A stretch of DNA of 64,000 nucleotides from Rubrimonas sp036788415 (GTDB lineage Bacteria; Pseudomonadota; Alphaproteobacteria; Rhodobacterales; Rhodobacteraceae). Both the position numbers and the translations under genes were made by a program. The stretch's first letter is position 1; every line of letters begins with the position of its first letter. Of this stretch, positions 44,081-52,741 are shown one piece after another. The notes beneath the pieces were generated by a model. It was not told where the DNA came from and searched no databases. It worked only from the letters and a program-made list of their open reading frames with translations. The stretch covers positions 19,580 through 83,579 of the forward strand of contig NZ_DAIQNN010000007.1 of assembly GCF_036788415.1 (NCBI RefSeq), given 5' to 3'.

Positions 44081-45034
44081 ATGGATGTGCCCATGTCGCC
44101 TTTCCTGCGAAAGACCGCCCCCGGCCCCGCGCCGACGCCGCTTCCCTTCATGCGCTGGCGCTGGATCGGCTTCGCCCTGACGGCGGCGCTGCTGCTCGCA
44201 TCCGCGGTCGAGTTGGGCTGGCGCGGCCTAAATCTCGGGCTCGACTTCACCGGCGGCGTGCTGGTGCAGGCCGAGGCCGACGCGCCCTTCGACAGCGCGA
44301 CGCTGCGCGCGGCGCTGGCGGGGCAGGGGCTCGACGGTGCTGTCGTCCAGCTGTCGGACGCCGACCGCACGGCGCTGGTGCGGGCGCGCACCGAGGCCGA
44401 GCAGACCGCCACCGCCGTCGCCGCGATCCGCGAGGCGCTGGGGCCGGAGGCGCGCGTGCTGAGCGCCGACGCCGTCGGCCCCAAGGTCTCTGGCGAGCTG
44501 TTCCGCGACGGCGCGATCGCCTGCGCGCTCGCGCTGTTCGGCATCGCCTTCTATGTCTGGCTGCGCTTCGAATCGAAATTCGGGCTGGCCGCCTTCATCA
44601 CCACCATGCACGACGTGGCGCTGATCATCGGCATGTTCGCGCTGACCGGGCTCGTCTTCGATCTCACCTCGATCGCGGCGATGCTGGCGGTGGCGGGCTA
44701 TTCGATCAACGACACCGTCATCATCTACGACCGCATCCGCGAGAACCTCGCCCGCGACAAGACCGCCGACATCGCCGACGTGATCGACAAGTCGTTGACC
44801 GAAACGCTCCGGCGCACGCTGATGACGTCCGGCACCACGCTGGCGACGACGGTCGCTCTGATGATCTTCGGCGGGCCGGTCCTGTTCGGTTTCGCGGCCG
44901 CTATCAGTTTCGGCATCGTGATCGGGACGTTCTCCTCGATCTTCGTCGCCGCGCCGTTGCTCATCCATCTGCCGGGCCGCATGCCCGGTCGCGACGACGG
45001 GGGCGACGAAGCCGCGCCCGCGCCGGCAGGCTGA
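44081..45034 (+). CDS. secF: Protein translocase subunit SecF
   Basis: A 317-residue SecF with six membrane segments. The first transmembrane and periplasmic region contains LNLGLDFTGGVLVQAEA. GYSINDTVIIYDRIRENLA (about residues 207-225) is the hallmark proton-path motif, followed by TLMTSGTTLATTVALMIFGG. SecF works with SecD and uses the proton-motive force to pull exported proteins across the membrane. A partner secD is normally adjacent but is not in the preceding 10 kb. An in-frame ATG at 44093 is an alternative start. Confidence 0.94.
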   Translation: MDVPMSPFLRKTAPGPAPTPLPFMRWRWIGFALTAALLLASAVELGWRGLNLGLDFTGGVLVQAEADAPFDSATLRAALAGQGLDGAVVQLSDADRTALVRARTEAEQTATAVAAIREALGPEARVLSADAVGPKVSGELFRDGAIACALALFGIAFYVWLRFESKFGLAAFITTMHDVALIIGMFALTGLVFDLTSIAAMLAVAGYSINDTVIIYDRIRENLARDKTADIADVIDKSLTETLRRTLMTSGTTLATTVALMIFGGPVLFGFAAAISFGIVIGTFSSIFVAAPLLIHLPGRMPGRDDGGDEAAPAPAG

Positions 45035-45066
45035 AAAAATACCGCGCAGGGCTTTCCCCGCGCGGT
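45034..45066 (-). terminator. Intrinsic terminator of the Do protease gene (read on minus strand)
   Basis: ACCGCGC (45041-45047) pairs with GCGCGGT (45060-45066); after one bulged A, GGG pairs with CCC around a CTTTC loop. On the minus strand it is followed by a run of six T (45034-45039 read in reverse), a classic terminator. The A-run overlaps the last base of the secF stop, so it also sits at secF's end. Confidence 0.75.
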
Positions 45067-45092
45067 CGTCTCGATCCGCGATGCGGCGACGC

Positions 45093-46520
45093 TCACTCGG
45101 CAGTGAGCGGCACCGCCACGAAGCGCACGTCGCCCGCATTGTGCACAAGCATCAGCACGGTCTTGCGGTCCTGCGCGCGGGCGGCCTCGATGCGCTCCAG
45201 CACGTCGGCGGGCGTCGCGACCGGCTCCTGACCGACCTCGACCAGCACGTCGCCGGGCCGGACGCCCTTTTCAGCGGCCGCCCCGGACGCGTCGACCGAC
45301 AGGACGACAACGCCCAGCACGTCATCGGCGAGCGACAGCTCCGCGCGCCGCTCCGGCGTCAGCGCCGCCAGCTCCATGCCGAGCGCGGCGGCGTTCGCAG
45401 CCCCTTCCGGCGCCTCGAGCGCGGCCATCTGCTGTTCGCCTTCTTCGAGACGCCCGAGCGCGACGGTTAGCGCCACGGCCTCGCCCTTGCGCCACACTTC
45501 GACGGGCACCGCCTTGCCGACGGGCGTCTCGGCGACCATGCGCGGCAGTTCGCGCATCGTTTCCACCGCGCGCCCATCGAAGGTCAGGATCACGTCGCCG
45601 GGCTCCACGCCCGCCTCGGCGGCGGGACCGCCGGCGGTCAGGTCGGCCACCAACGCGCCGCGCGGCTTCTCGAGATCGAGACTCTCAGCGATCTCGGGCG
45701 TGACCTGCTGGATGCGCACGCCGAGCCAGCCGCGCCGCGTCTCCCCGAACTCGCGCAGCTGCGCGACCACGTTGGTCACGATCTTGGACGGCACCGCGAA
45801 GCCGATGCCGATCGAGCCGCCCGAGGGCGAGATGATGGCGGTGTTGACGCCGATCACCTCGCCATCGAGATTGAACAGCGGGCCGCCGGAATTGCCGCGG
45901 TTGATCGCGGCGTCGGTCTGGATGAAGTCGTCGTAAGGGCCGGCGTTGATGTCCCGGTTCCGCGCCGAGACGATGCCGGCCGAGACCGAGCCGCCCAGTC
46001 CGAACGGGTTGCCGATCGCGACCACCCAGTCGCCCACGCGCATCGTTTCGCTGTCGCCGAAGGGCACGGACTCGAACGGTTCGTCGCCATCGATCTTCAG
46101 CAGCGCGATGTCGGTCTTGGGGTCGGTTCCGACCAGCGTGGCGGGCACCGATTCGCCGTCGGCGAAGTTCACCATGATCTCGTCGGCGTTCTCGATCACA
46201 TGGTTGTTGGTGACCACATAGCCCTCGGGGTCGATCACGAAGCCCGAGCCCAGCGAGTTGGCGGTCCGCGGCCCCTGCCGCTGGTTGCGGTCGAAGAAGT
46301 CGCGGAACAGGTCCTCGAGCGGAGAGCCGGGCGGAATGTCGGGCATCTGTGGCCCGGCGCTCCCGACGGTCGTCTGGGTCGAGATGTTCACAACCGCGGG
46401 GCTGAGCCGCTCGGCGAGGTCGGCGAAGCTGTCGGGCGCGCGCTGCGCGACCGCGGGCGCCGCGACGCTCAGCGCCAGCGCGACGGCCCCGACCGTTCGG
46501 ATTGTTCTCTGAAAGCTCAT
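45093..46520 (-). CDS. Do/DegP-family periplasmic serine protease
   Basis: A 475-residue HtrA protease. A signal peptide (about residues 1-26, AVALALSVAAPAVAQ) targets the periplasm. The trypsin-like domain has the triad His107 (VTNNHVIEN), Asp137 (KTDIALLKI) and Ser211 (GNSGGPLF). Two PDZ domains follow (starting near RRGWLGVRIQQV and in the last 100 residues, DVLGVVVLSVDASG). It degrades or refolds damaged envelope proteins. GGAG 9 bases before the ATG at 46520 decides that start over ATGs at 46529 and 46535. It follows hflK-hflC on the same strand, the usual arrangement. Confidence 0.95.
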   Translation of the reverse strand: MSFQRTIRTVGAVALALSVAAPAVAQRAPDSFADLAERLSPAVVNISTQTTVGSAGPQMPDIPPGSPLEDLFRDFFDRNQRQGPRTANSLGSGFVIDPEGYVVTNNHVIENADEIMVNFADGESVPATLVGTDPKTDIALLKIDGDEPFESVPFGDSETMRVGDWVVAIGNPFGLGGSVSAGIVSARNRDINAGPYDDFIQTDAAINRGNSGGPLFNLDGEVIGVNTAIISPSGGSIGIGFAVPSKIVTNVVAQLREFGETRRGWLGVRIQQVTPEIAESLDLEKPRGALVADLTAGGPAAEAGVEPGDVILTFDGRAVETMRELPRMVAETPVGKAVPVEVWRKGEAVALTVALGRLEEGEQQMAALEAPEGAANAAALGMELAALTPERRAELSLADDVLGVVVLSVDASGAAAEKGVRPGDVLVEVGQEPVATPADVLERIEAARAQDRKTVLMLVHNAGDVRFVAVPLTAE

Positions 46521-46639
46521 CTGCGTCATCTCCATGGCCGTTCTGTCGTGCGGCTGAGGTCTATCTAGACGCGATTGCGGCGGCCCCAAGGCGCGAGGGG
46601 GGCCGCCGCCGCCTCATGCGCGGCGCTTTGGCGGCTGCG

Positions 46640-47533
46640 TCAGCGCTGGCGCTCGCGGCTCGCGCCGCGTTCGTCCTTGAGATAGTTGAAGAACTCGCTG
46701 TCTGGCGACATCACCATCGACGACCTGCCCCCGCCCAGCGCCGCCTCGTAAGCCTGCATCGAGCGGAAGAAGCTGAAGAACTCCGGGTCCTGCCCGAAGG
46801 CCTCGGCGAAGATCGCGTTGCGCTGTGCGTCGGCCTCGCCGCGGATGATGTTGGACTCGCGCTGCGCCTCCGACACCAGCTCGATCGCCTGACGGTCGGC
46901 GTTGGCGCGCACGCGCTGCGCCGCCTCGGCGCCGCGGGCGCGCTCGTCGGCCGCCTCGCGCTCGCGCTCGGCCTGCATGCGCTCGAAGGTCGCCTGCAGG
47001 TTCTGCTGCGGCAGGTCGGTGCGCCGCAGCCGCACGTCCACGATCTCGACGCCGAGTTCGCGCGCGTTGAGCCGCGTCGCGTCGCGGATGCGCTCCATCA
47101 GCAGCGCGCGCTGGTCCGACAGCACGGCGTCCGACGTCACCGAACCGAGGACTTCGCGCAGCGCCGCGGTCAGGATGCTGCCGAGCCGTTGGACCGCGGC
47201 GGCCTCGTCGAACACGGCCTGACGGAAGCGGATGGTGTCCACGATGCGCCAGCGCGCGAAGGCGTCGACCACGAGCCGGCGGTCGTCGAGCGGCGTGACT
47301 TCGAGCGAGTTGGTCTCGAGCGGCAGGATGCGGTCCTCGTAGAACGAGACGTTCTGGATGAACGGCACCTTGAAGTAGAGGCCCGGAGCCTCGATCGGCT
47401 CGCGCACGACCTGGCCGAACTGCAGCACCAGCGCGCGCTTGCGTTCATCGACGATGAAGGCCGCGTTGACCAGCAGGAACAGCAGCAGGGCGACTGCGCC
47501 GCCTGCGATGATCGCGATACGGTTCTGCATCAC
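46640..47533 (-). CDS. hflC: HflC, modulator of FtsH protease
   Basis: A 297-residue SPFH/prohibitin-family protein. One N-terminal membrane anchor (IIAGGAVALLLFLLVNAAFI) is followed by VDERKRALVLQFGQVV and the SPFH domain (PGLYFKVPFIQNVSFYED). A long coiled-coil with ERMQAEREREAADERARGAE (about residues 186-205) ends the protein. HflC pairs with HflK in large cage-like assemblies around FtsH in the inner membrane. Its start overlaps the hflK stop (ATGA). Confidence 0.96.
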   Translation of the reverse strand: MMQNRIAIIAGGAVALLLFLLVNAAFIVDERKRALVLQFGQVVREPIEAPGLYFKVPFIQNVSFYEDRILPLETNSLEVTPLDDRRLVVDAFARWRIVDTIRFRQAVFDEAAAVQRLGSILTAALREVLGSVTSDAVLSDQRALLMERIRDATRLNARELGVEIVDVRLRRTDLPQQNLQATFERMQAEREREAADERARGAEAAQRVRANADRQAIELVSEAQRESNIIRGEADAQRNAIFAEAFGQDPEFFSFFRSMQAYEAALGGGRSSMVMSPDSEFFNYLKDERGASRERQR

Positions 47534-48660
47534 TGGCCGCTCCTGCGCAGTTCGTTGAGGGGCAGATAGGGCACGACGCCCTGACCGCCGCCGCCTTCGG
47601 GCTGGTCGATGATCACCTTGTCGATGTCGCCGAGCACCCGCTCCATCGTCTCGAGATAGAGGCGCGTGCGCGTGACGTCCGGCGCCAGCTGGTATTCGCC
47701 GAGGATCGACTTGAAGCGCTGCGCCTCACCGGCGGCCTCGTTGACGGCCTGCGCGCGATAGCCCTCGGCCTCCTGCAGGATCTGCGCCGCGCGACCGCGG
47801 GCCTCGGCGAGCGCCTGGTTGGCGTAGGCCTCGGCGCGCTTCTCGGCGGTGTCGCGGTCCTGACTGGCGGCCTGCACGTCGCGGAAGGCGTCGATCACCT
47901 GTTGCGGCGGATCGGCGCGGTCGAAGTTGACGCGCAGCACGTTGACGCCCGCCTGATAGCTGTCGAGCGTCGACTGGATCAGGTCGCGCACCTGCTGGCT
48001 GATCAGCGCGCGGTCGCGGTTGAGGATCGGGCTGAGCTGCGAGCGGCTGATCACGTCGCGCATCGACGATTCGCTTACGGCCCGGATCGTCTCGGCCTGG
48101 CCGGCGAGGTTGAACAGATGCGCCCGCAGGTCGTTGATGTTCCAGACCACCTGGAAATCGATGTCGACGATGTTCTCGTCGCTCGTGAGCATCAGCCCTT
48201 CGTCGCGCCCCGAGGTGGTGCGCCCCGCCGGCGTGTAGCCTACGTCGATGGTGTTCTCGCGGGTGACCGCGCGCTTCTCGTAGGTCACCACCGGCCAGGG
48301 CGCGAAGTTGAGGCCCGGCTGCCCGGTGTCGATATACTCGCCGAACAGCAATTCGACCGACTGCTCTTCCGGCGCGAGGGTGTAGAGCGAGGCGAAGACC
48401 CAGCCGGCGAACAGGACGATCCCGCCCCCGATCAGCGCTGTGCGCGGCTTAATCGGCGGCAGTCCGCCGCCGCCCCCGCGCCCGCCCGTGCCGCCGCCGA
48501 CGATCACGCGCAGGCGCTCGCGCCCCTGGCGCAGGATGTCGTCGATGTCGGGGGGGCGCTTGTCGCCGCCGCCTCCGCCGCCCCAGGGGCCGCGGCCGCC
48601 GCCCTGTCCGTCGCCGCCGCCGCCGCCCCAAGGGCCGCCGGAATTGTTGCTCCAAGGCAT
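47530..48660 (-). CDS. hflK: HflK, modulator of FtsH protease
   Basis: A 376-residue HflK. It has a Gly/Pro/Trp-rich cytosolic N-terminus (about residues 5-35, runs of GGGGG), then an anchor (ALIGGGIVLFAGWVFASLYTL). The SPFH domain EEQSVELLFGEYIDTGQPGL and a C-terminal coiled-coil (AEKRAEAYANQALAEARGRA) follow. The low-complexity N-terminus is a known HflK trait. It forms the hflK-hflC operon and probably extends into the Do protease gene. Confidence 0.95.
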   Translation of the reverse strand: MPWSNNSGGPWGGGGGDGQGGGRGPWGGGGGGDKRPPDIDDILRQGRERLRVIVGGGTGGRGGGGGLPPIKPRTALIGGGIVLFAGWVFASLYTLAPEEQSVELLFGEYIDTGQPGLNFAPWPVVTYEKRAVTRENTIDVGYTPAGRTTSGRDEGLMLTSDENIVDIDFQVVWNINDLRAHLFNLAGQAETIRAVSESSMRDVISRSQLSPILNRDRALISQQVRDLIQSTLDSYQAGVNVLRVNFDRADPPQQVIDAFRDVQAASQDRDTAEKRAEAYANQALAEARGRAAQILQEAEGYRAQAVNEAAGEAQRFKSILGEYQLAPDVTRTRLYLETMERVLGDIDKVIIDQPEGGGGQGVVPYLPLNELRRSGQ

Positions 48661-48808
48661 GTTGGCTCGATCCTCCTGCTCGGGTCGCGCGCGCGCGCCT
48701 CCGGGCCTTCGCTTATAGGGAGAGGGCGCTTGCGCTGCAACGCGCGCCCCCCGCAGACGTCTCAGCCCTACTTGGCGTCGCCTGCGCGCCGTTCAAGCCG
48801 CGAGCGCT

Positions 48809-50164
48809 TCACGCGACCGGATCGCGCAGGGTGACGAGTTCCTCCGCCGCGGTGGGATGGACCGCGACGGTGCGGTCGAAATCCTCCTTGGTCGCGCGCA
48901 TTTTCACGGCGATCCCGGCGAGCTGGATCATCTCGCCGGCGCTCGGCCCCACGACGTGGACGCCGAGCACGCGCCGGCTGTCCTTCGCCACGACGAGCTT
49001 CATCAGCATCCGCTCGTCGCGCCCGGAAATCGTGTTCATCATGGGGCGGAAGGCCGCGCGATAAATCTCGACCGGTCCTTCGGCGCGCGCCTGCTCCTCC
49101 GTCAGGCCAACCGTTCCGATCTCGGGCTGGGTGAAGACGGCGGTGGCGACGTCGGAATGGTCGGCCTGCGTCGGCCTGCCGCCGAATACGGTCTCGGCGA
49201 AAGCCGCGCCCTCGCGGATCGCCACCGGCGTCAGCGCCAGACGGTCGGTCACGTCGCCGACGGCGTAGATCGAGGGGACGGCGCTCTGCGAGAAGCCGTC
49301 AACCTCGACGGCCCCGCCTTCGGTCAGCCGGACGCCGGCCTCCTCCAGACCCAACCCGCGGGTCGCCGGGCGCCGGCCGGTGGCGTACATCACCGCGTCC
49401 ACCGCCAGAACGTCGCCGCCGGTCAGCCGCAGGCTGAGATGGTCGCCCTCGCGGTCGATGGCGGCGACGTCGTCGCCGAAGCGCAGATCGACGCCGCGCG
49501 CCCGCATCGCCTCGGCGACATGCAGCCGCACCTCCTCGTCGAAGCCGCGCAGGAACAGCTTTCCGCGGTAGATCTGCGTCGTCTGCGCGCCCAGCCCATT
49601 GAAGATGCCGGCGAATTCGCTGGCGATGTAGCCGCCGCCGATCACGGCGACCCGGCCCGGCAGATGGGGCAGGTCGAACGCCTCGTTGGAGGTGATCGCG
49701 TGATGCGCGCCGGGCACGTCGGGCACGAAGGGCGCCCCCCCCGTCGCGATCAGGATGTGCTTCGCCGTCACGGCGCGGTCGTTCCCGGCCAGCCGCACCT
49801 CGTGCGGCCCCGCCACCGTCGCGCGGCAGCGGTGCAGTTCGACCCCCGCCGCGTCGAGATTGCGCGCATAGACGCCTTCGAGCCGGGCGATTTCGGCGTC
49901 CTTGGCGGCGATCAGCTTCGTCCAGTCGAAGCTGCGCTGCCCGAGGGTCCAGCCGAAGCCCGCGGCGTCCTCGAAGGCGCTGGCGAAACTGGCGGCGTAG
50001 ACCAGCAGCTTCTTGGGCACGCAGCCCCGGATCACGCAGGTGCCGCCGAAGCGATGCTCCTCGGCGAGCCCGACCCGCGCGCCCATCTGCGCCGACATCC
50101 GCGCCGCGCGCACACCCCCGGACCCGCCGCCGATCACGAAGAGGTCGTAGTCGAACGAGGTCAT
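48809..50164 (-). CDS. gor: Glutathione-disulfide reductase
   Basis: A 451-residue flavoprotein that reduces GSSG with NADPH. The FAD fingerprint is FVIGGGSGGVRAARM. The redox-active disulfide is Cys43-Cys48 (GGTCVIRGCVPKK), and the NADPH-binding GxGxxA-type stretch is VAVIGGGYIASEFAGI. The C-terminal HPTAAEE supplies the catalytic His-Glu of the partner subunit. I choose the ATG at 50164; the in-frame TTG six bases upstream is less likely. It precedes no linked gene on its strand. Confidence 0.95.
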   Translation of the reverse strand: MTSFDYDLFVIGGGSGGVRAARMSAQMGARVGLAEEHRFGGTCVIRGCVPKKLLVYAASFASAFEDAAGFGWTLGQRSFDWTKLIAAKDAEIARLEGVYARNLDAAGVELHRCRATVAGPHEVRLAGNDRAVTAKHILIATGGAPFVPDVPGAHHAITSNEAFDLPHLPGRVAVIGGGYIASEFAGIFNGLGAQTTQIYRGKLFLRGFDEEVRLHVAEAMRARGVDLRFGDDVAAIDREGDHLSLRLTGGDVLAVDAVMYATGRRPATRGLGLEEAGVRLTEGGAVEVDGFSQSAVPSIYAVGDVTDRLALTPVAIREGAAFAETVFGGRPTQADHSDVATAVFTQPEIGTVGLTEEQARAEGPVEIYRAAFRPMMNTISGRDERMLMKLVVAKDSRRVLGVHVVGPSAGEMIQLAGIAVKMRATKEDFDRTVAVHPTAAEELVTLRDPVA

Positions 50165-50245
50165 CCGCAAGCTCCGCCGTCAGGGTCCGCAATTAGAGAT
50201 CGGACGCTGCTTAGGCCGCGCCGCGCGCCCCCGCAACCATCCGCC

Positions 50246-50968
50246 TCAGCCGCGTTCGATGCGCCGCACGGCGCCGTCCGGAGCGCCGATCAGCGCCAGA
50301 TCGGCGATGTCGACGAAGAGCCCCGTCTCGATCACGCCGGGGATCGCGATGAGCCGCGACGCGAGCCGCGGCGCGTCGGCGATGGCGCCGAGGGAGAGGT
50401 CGAAGATGAAGTGCCCGCCATCGGTCAGGAAGGGCTCGTCGCGATGCAGCCGCAGCGCGATGGCGCAGCCCTCGTGGCCGAGCTCGCGCAAGGTCGCCTC
50501 GACGATGGCGCGGGTTGTCTCCCAGCCGAAGGGGACCACTTCGACCGGCAGCGGAAAGGCGCCCAACGTCGCCACATGCTTGGTCGCGTCGGCGATGACC
50601 GCCATCCGGTCCGAGGCGCAGGCGACGATCTTCTCCTGCAGCAGCGCGCCGCCGCCGCCCTTGATCAGCGTCAGCCGGTCGTCGAGCTCATCGGCGCCGT
50701 CCACCGTGAGGTCGAGCCAGCCCGCCTCGTCGAGCGTCGTCAGCGGCACGCCCTCCCGCTCGGCGAGCTGGCCGGTGCGCACCGATGTCGGGACGCCGAC
50801 GACGCCGGTCAGCGCGCCGGAGCGCATCTTCGCGCCGAGCGACCTTACGAACCAGTCGGCGGTCGAGCCGGTGCCGAGCCCGAGCCGCATGCCCGGCGCG
50901 ACGAGATCGAGAGCGGCGTCGGCCGCGGCCTTCTTGGCGGCGTCGGCGGGCGAGAGGGCGTGCGGCAT
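50246..50968 (-). CDS. rpiA: Ribose-5-phosphate isomerase A
   Basis: A 240-residue RpiA, which interconverts ribose 5-phosphate and ribulose 5-phosphate. The substrate loop LGLGTGSTADWFVRSL is at about residues 29-44. DLTVDGADELDDRLTLIKGGGGALLQEK-type active-site sequence (split around residues 76-103) holds the catalytic Asp/Glu/Lys. Length is standard. It lies upstream of gor on the same strand with an 81-bp gap, and downstream of gloB. Confidence 0.96.
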   Translation of the reverse strand: MPHALSPADAAKKAAADAALDLVAPGMRLGLGTGSTADWFVRSLGAKMRSGALTGVVGVPTSVRTGQLAEREGVPLTTLDEAGWLDLTVDGADELDDRLTLIKGGGGALLQEKIVACASDRMAVIADATKHVATLGAFPLPVEVVPFGWETTRAIVEATLRELGHEGCAIALRLHRDEPFLTDGGHFIFDLSLGAIADAPRLASRLIAIPGVIETGLFVDIADLALIGAPDGAVRRIERG

Positions 50969-51028
50969 GGACGGAGCCTCGGATGGGAGACGGGGAGGGG
51001 ATGGCGGCGTGGTGAGGGCGACTGCGCG

Positions 51029-51802
51029 TCAGAACGCGTCCTTGCGGCGGCGGATTTCGGAGAAAACCGCCGCCGGGTCGGCGCCGTCGAGCCCGATCGC
51101 CGCCTGCAGGGCGGGCTCCTTGGCGCGCAGGAAAGGGTTGGCGGCCAGCTCGCGCCCGATGGTGCTCGGGACTGTCGGCGCGCCCTGCGCGCGCTGCGCC
51201 TCGATCAGCGCGCCCTGCTCGGCGAGCGCGGCGTTGCCCGGCTCGACGCTGCGCGCGAAGGCGAGGTTGGACAGCGTGTATTCGTGGCCGCACCAGACCG
51301 TCGTCGCGGGGTCGAGCCGGGCGAGCTTGGACAGGCTGTTCCACATCATCGCATGCGTCCCCTCGAACACCCGCCCGCAGCCGAGCGCGAACAGCGAATC
51401 GCCGCTGAACAGCGCCTTCGCATCCGGGAAGTGATAGGCGATGTGGTTGAGCGTGTGGCCGGAGACGTCGATCGCAACCGCGCGCGCGTCGCCGAGCGCG
51501 ATGGTCTCGCCCTCGTCGAGCGCCCGGTCGAGCGGGGGCAGCCGGCCCGCATCGGCCCGCGCGCCGGCGATCCTGCAGCCGAACTGCGCCTGCAGCGCCG
51601 GAACGCCCGCGACATGGTCGTCATGGTGATGCGTCAGCCAGATCCAGTCGAGCCCCCAGCCGCGCTCCGCCAGCGCCTTCGCGATCGGCGCGGCGTCGGG
51701 CGCGTCGATCACGGCCGTCTCGCCGCCCGGCGCGCGCAGCAGATAGGCGTAATTGTCCGCGCGGCAGGGGACGACGACGATCTCGAGGGGCGCTTCAGGC
51801 AC
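51029..51802 (-). CDS. gloB: Hydroxyacylglutathione hydrolase (glyoxalase II)
   Basis: A 257-residue metallo-beta-lactamase-fold thioesterase that releases D-lactate and glutathione from lactoylglutathione. The binuclear metal site is THHHDDHVAG, with SGHTLNHIAY and FSGDSLFALGCGRVFEGT. The C-terminal glutathione-binding part has WCGHEYTLSNLAFA and NPFLRA. I prefer the GTG at 51802 (PEAPLEIVVVPC next), which has GGGAGAA upstream and gives the normal family length; a GTG at 51862 would add 20 basic residues. It is divergent from the methyltransferase gene. Confidence 0.93.
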   Translation of the reverse strand: MPEAPLEIVVVPCRADNYAYLLRAPGGETAVIDAPDAAPIAKALAERGWGLDWIWLTHHHDDHVAGVPALQAQFGCRIAGARADAGRLPPLDRALDEGETIALGDARAVAIDVSGHTLNHIAYHFPDAKALFSGDSLFALGCGRVFEGTHAMMWNSLSKLARLDPATTVWCGHEYTLSNLAFARSVEPGNAALAEQGALIEAQRAQGAPTVPSTIGRELAANPFLRAKEPALQAAIGLDGADPAAVFSEIRRRKDAF

Positions 51803-51870
51803 GACAGGTTCTCCCGCGTCGATTTGCCGGCGTCGACGCGCCGGCGTTGATTTGGCGGGCACCTTAACCC

Positions 51871-52686
51871 ATGGTCGCGGCCATGCACATCGACGCCGTG
51901 GACCTGCGCAGCTTCTACTACCGCACGAAGCTCGGGCGCGTCGCGCAGACAGCGCTGCGCGCGGCGCTGCGCGAGCTCTGGCCCGACATCCACGGCATGT
52001 CGCTGGCCGGCTACGGCTTCGCCGCGCCCTTCCTGCGCCCGTTCAAGGCCGAAGCCGCGCGCACGCTCTGCCTGATGCCCGCCCAGCAGGGGGCCTTCCA
52101 TTGGCCGATCGACGGCGCCAACGTCTCGGTGCTGGTCGAGGAGCGGAACTGGCCGATCAACGCCGGTTTCTTCGACCGCATCGTGGTCGCGCACGGCCTC
52201 GAGACGTCGGAGCGCCCCGGCAAGCTGCTCGAGGAGATCAACCGCTGCCTCGCCCCCGGCGGGAAGGCGATCTTCATCGCGCCGAACCGCTCCGGCCTGT
52301 GGGCGCGGCGCGACGCGACGCCTTTCGGATATGGGCGGCCCTACAGCGTCGGCCAGCTCGAGCGGCAATTGCAGGAGCACGGCTTCGAGCCCGAGCGCAG
52401 CGCTGCGGCCCTTTATGCGCTGCCCTCGCACAAGGCGTTCTGGCTGCGCATGGCGCCGCTGGTGGAGAAGACCGGCCGCAGCTTCGGGGCCGACAGGCTG
52501 GCCGGGGCGATCCTCGTCGAGACCACCAAGCTCGCCTTCGCCGCGCCCCGCAGCGGCTCGAAAGTCGCGGCGACTGCGCCGATCGGCATTCTGGAGGGGC
52601 TGACGCGCCCGAAACCGGCGGCGGGGCGCGCGGCGCGGGACTCGGGCGCGCGCGGACCTCTGGCCAGCGGACGTTCCGACCGCTAG
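51871..52686 (+). CDS. Class I SAM-dependent methyltransferase-like protein
   Basis: A 271-residue methyltransferase-type-11-like protein. FDRIVVAHGLETSERPGKLL and EINRCLAPGGKAIFIAPNRSG are the motif II/III part of the fold. The usual glycine-rich SAM-binding motif I is not obvious near residues 45-60, so activity is uncertain. The C-terminal tail from about residue 215 is basic and low in complexity. An ATG at 51883 is an alternative start. It is divergent from gloB, a pairing seen in other Rhodobacterales, and lies 55 bp upstream of hisC. Confidence 0.75.
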   Translation: MVAAMHIDAVDLRSFYYRTKLGRVAQTALRAALRELWPDIHGMSLAGYGFAAPFLRPFKAEAARTLCLMPAQQGAFHWPIDGANVSVLVEERNWPINAGFFDRIVVAHGLETSERPGKLLEEINRCLAPGGKAIFIAPNRSGLWARRDATPFGYGRPYSVGQLERQLQEHGFEPERSAAALYALPSHKAFWLRMAPLVEKTGRSFGADRLAGAILVETTKLAFAAPRSGSKVAATAPIGILEGLTRPKPAAGRAARDSGARGPLASGRSDR

Positions 52687-52741
52687 GACTCCGCCGTCCG
52701 GGCGCGCGGCAGGCGCGCGCCCACGCTCTCCGGGCCGAGAC

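Noticed and set aside
48857..51850. A 997-codon open frame on the plus strand
   Set aside because: It is antisense to gor, rpiA and gloB, and its residues show no domain motif.
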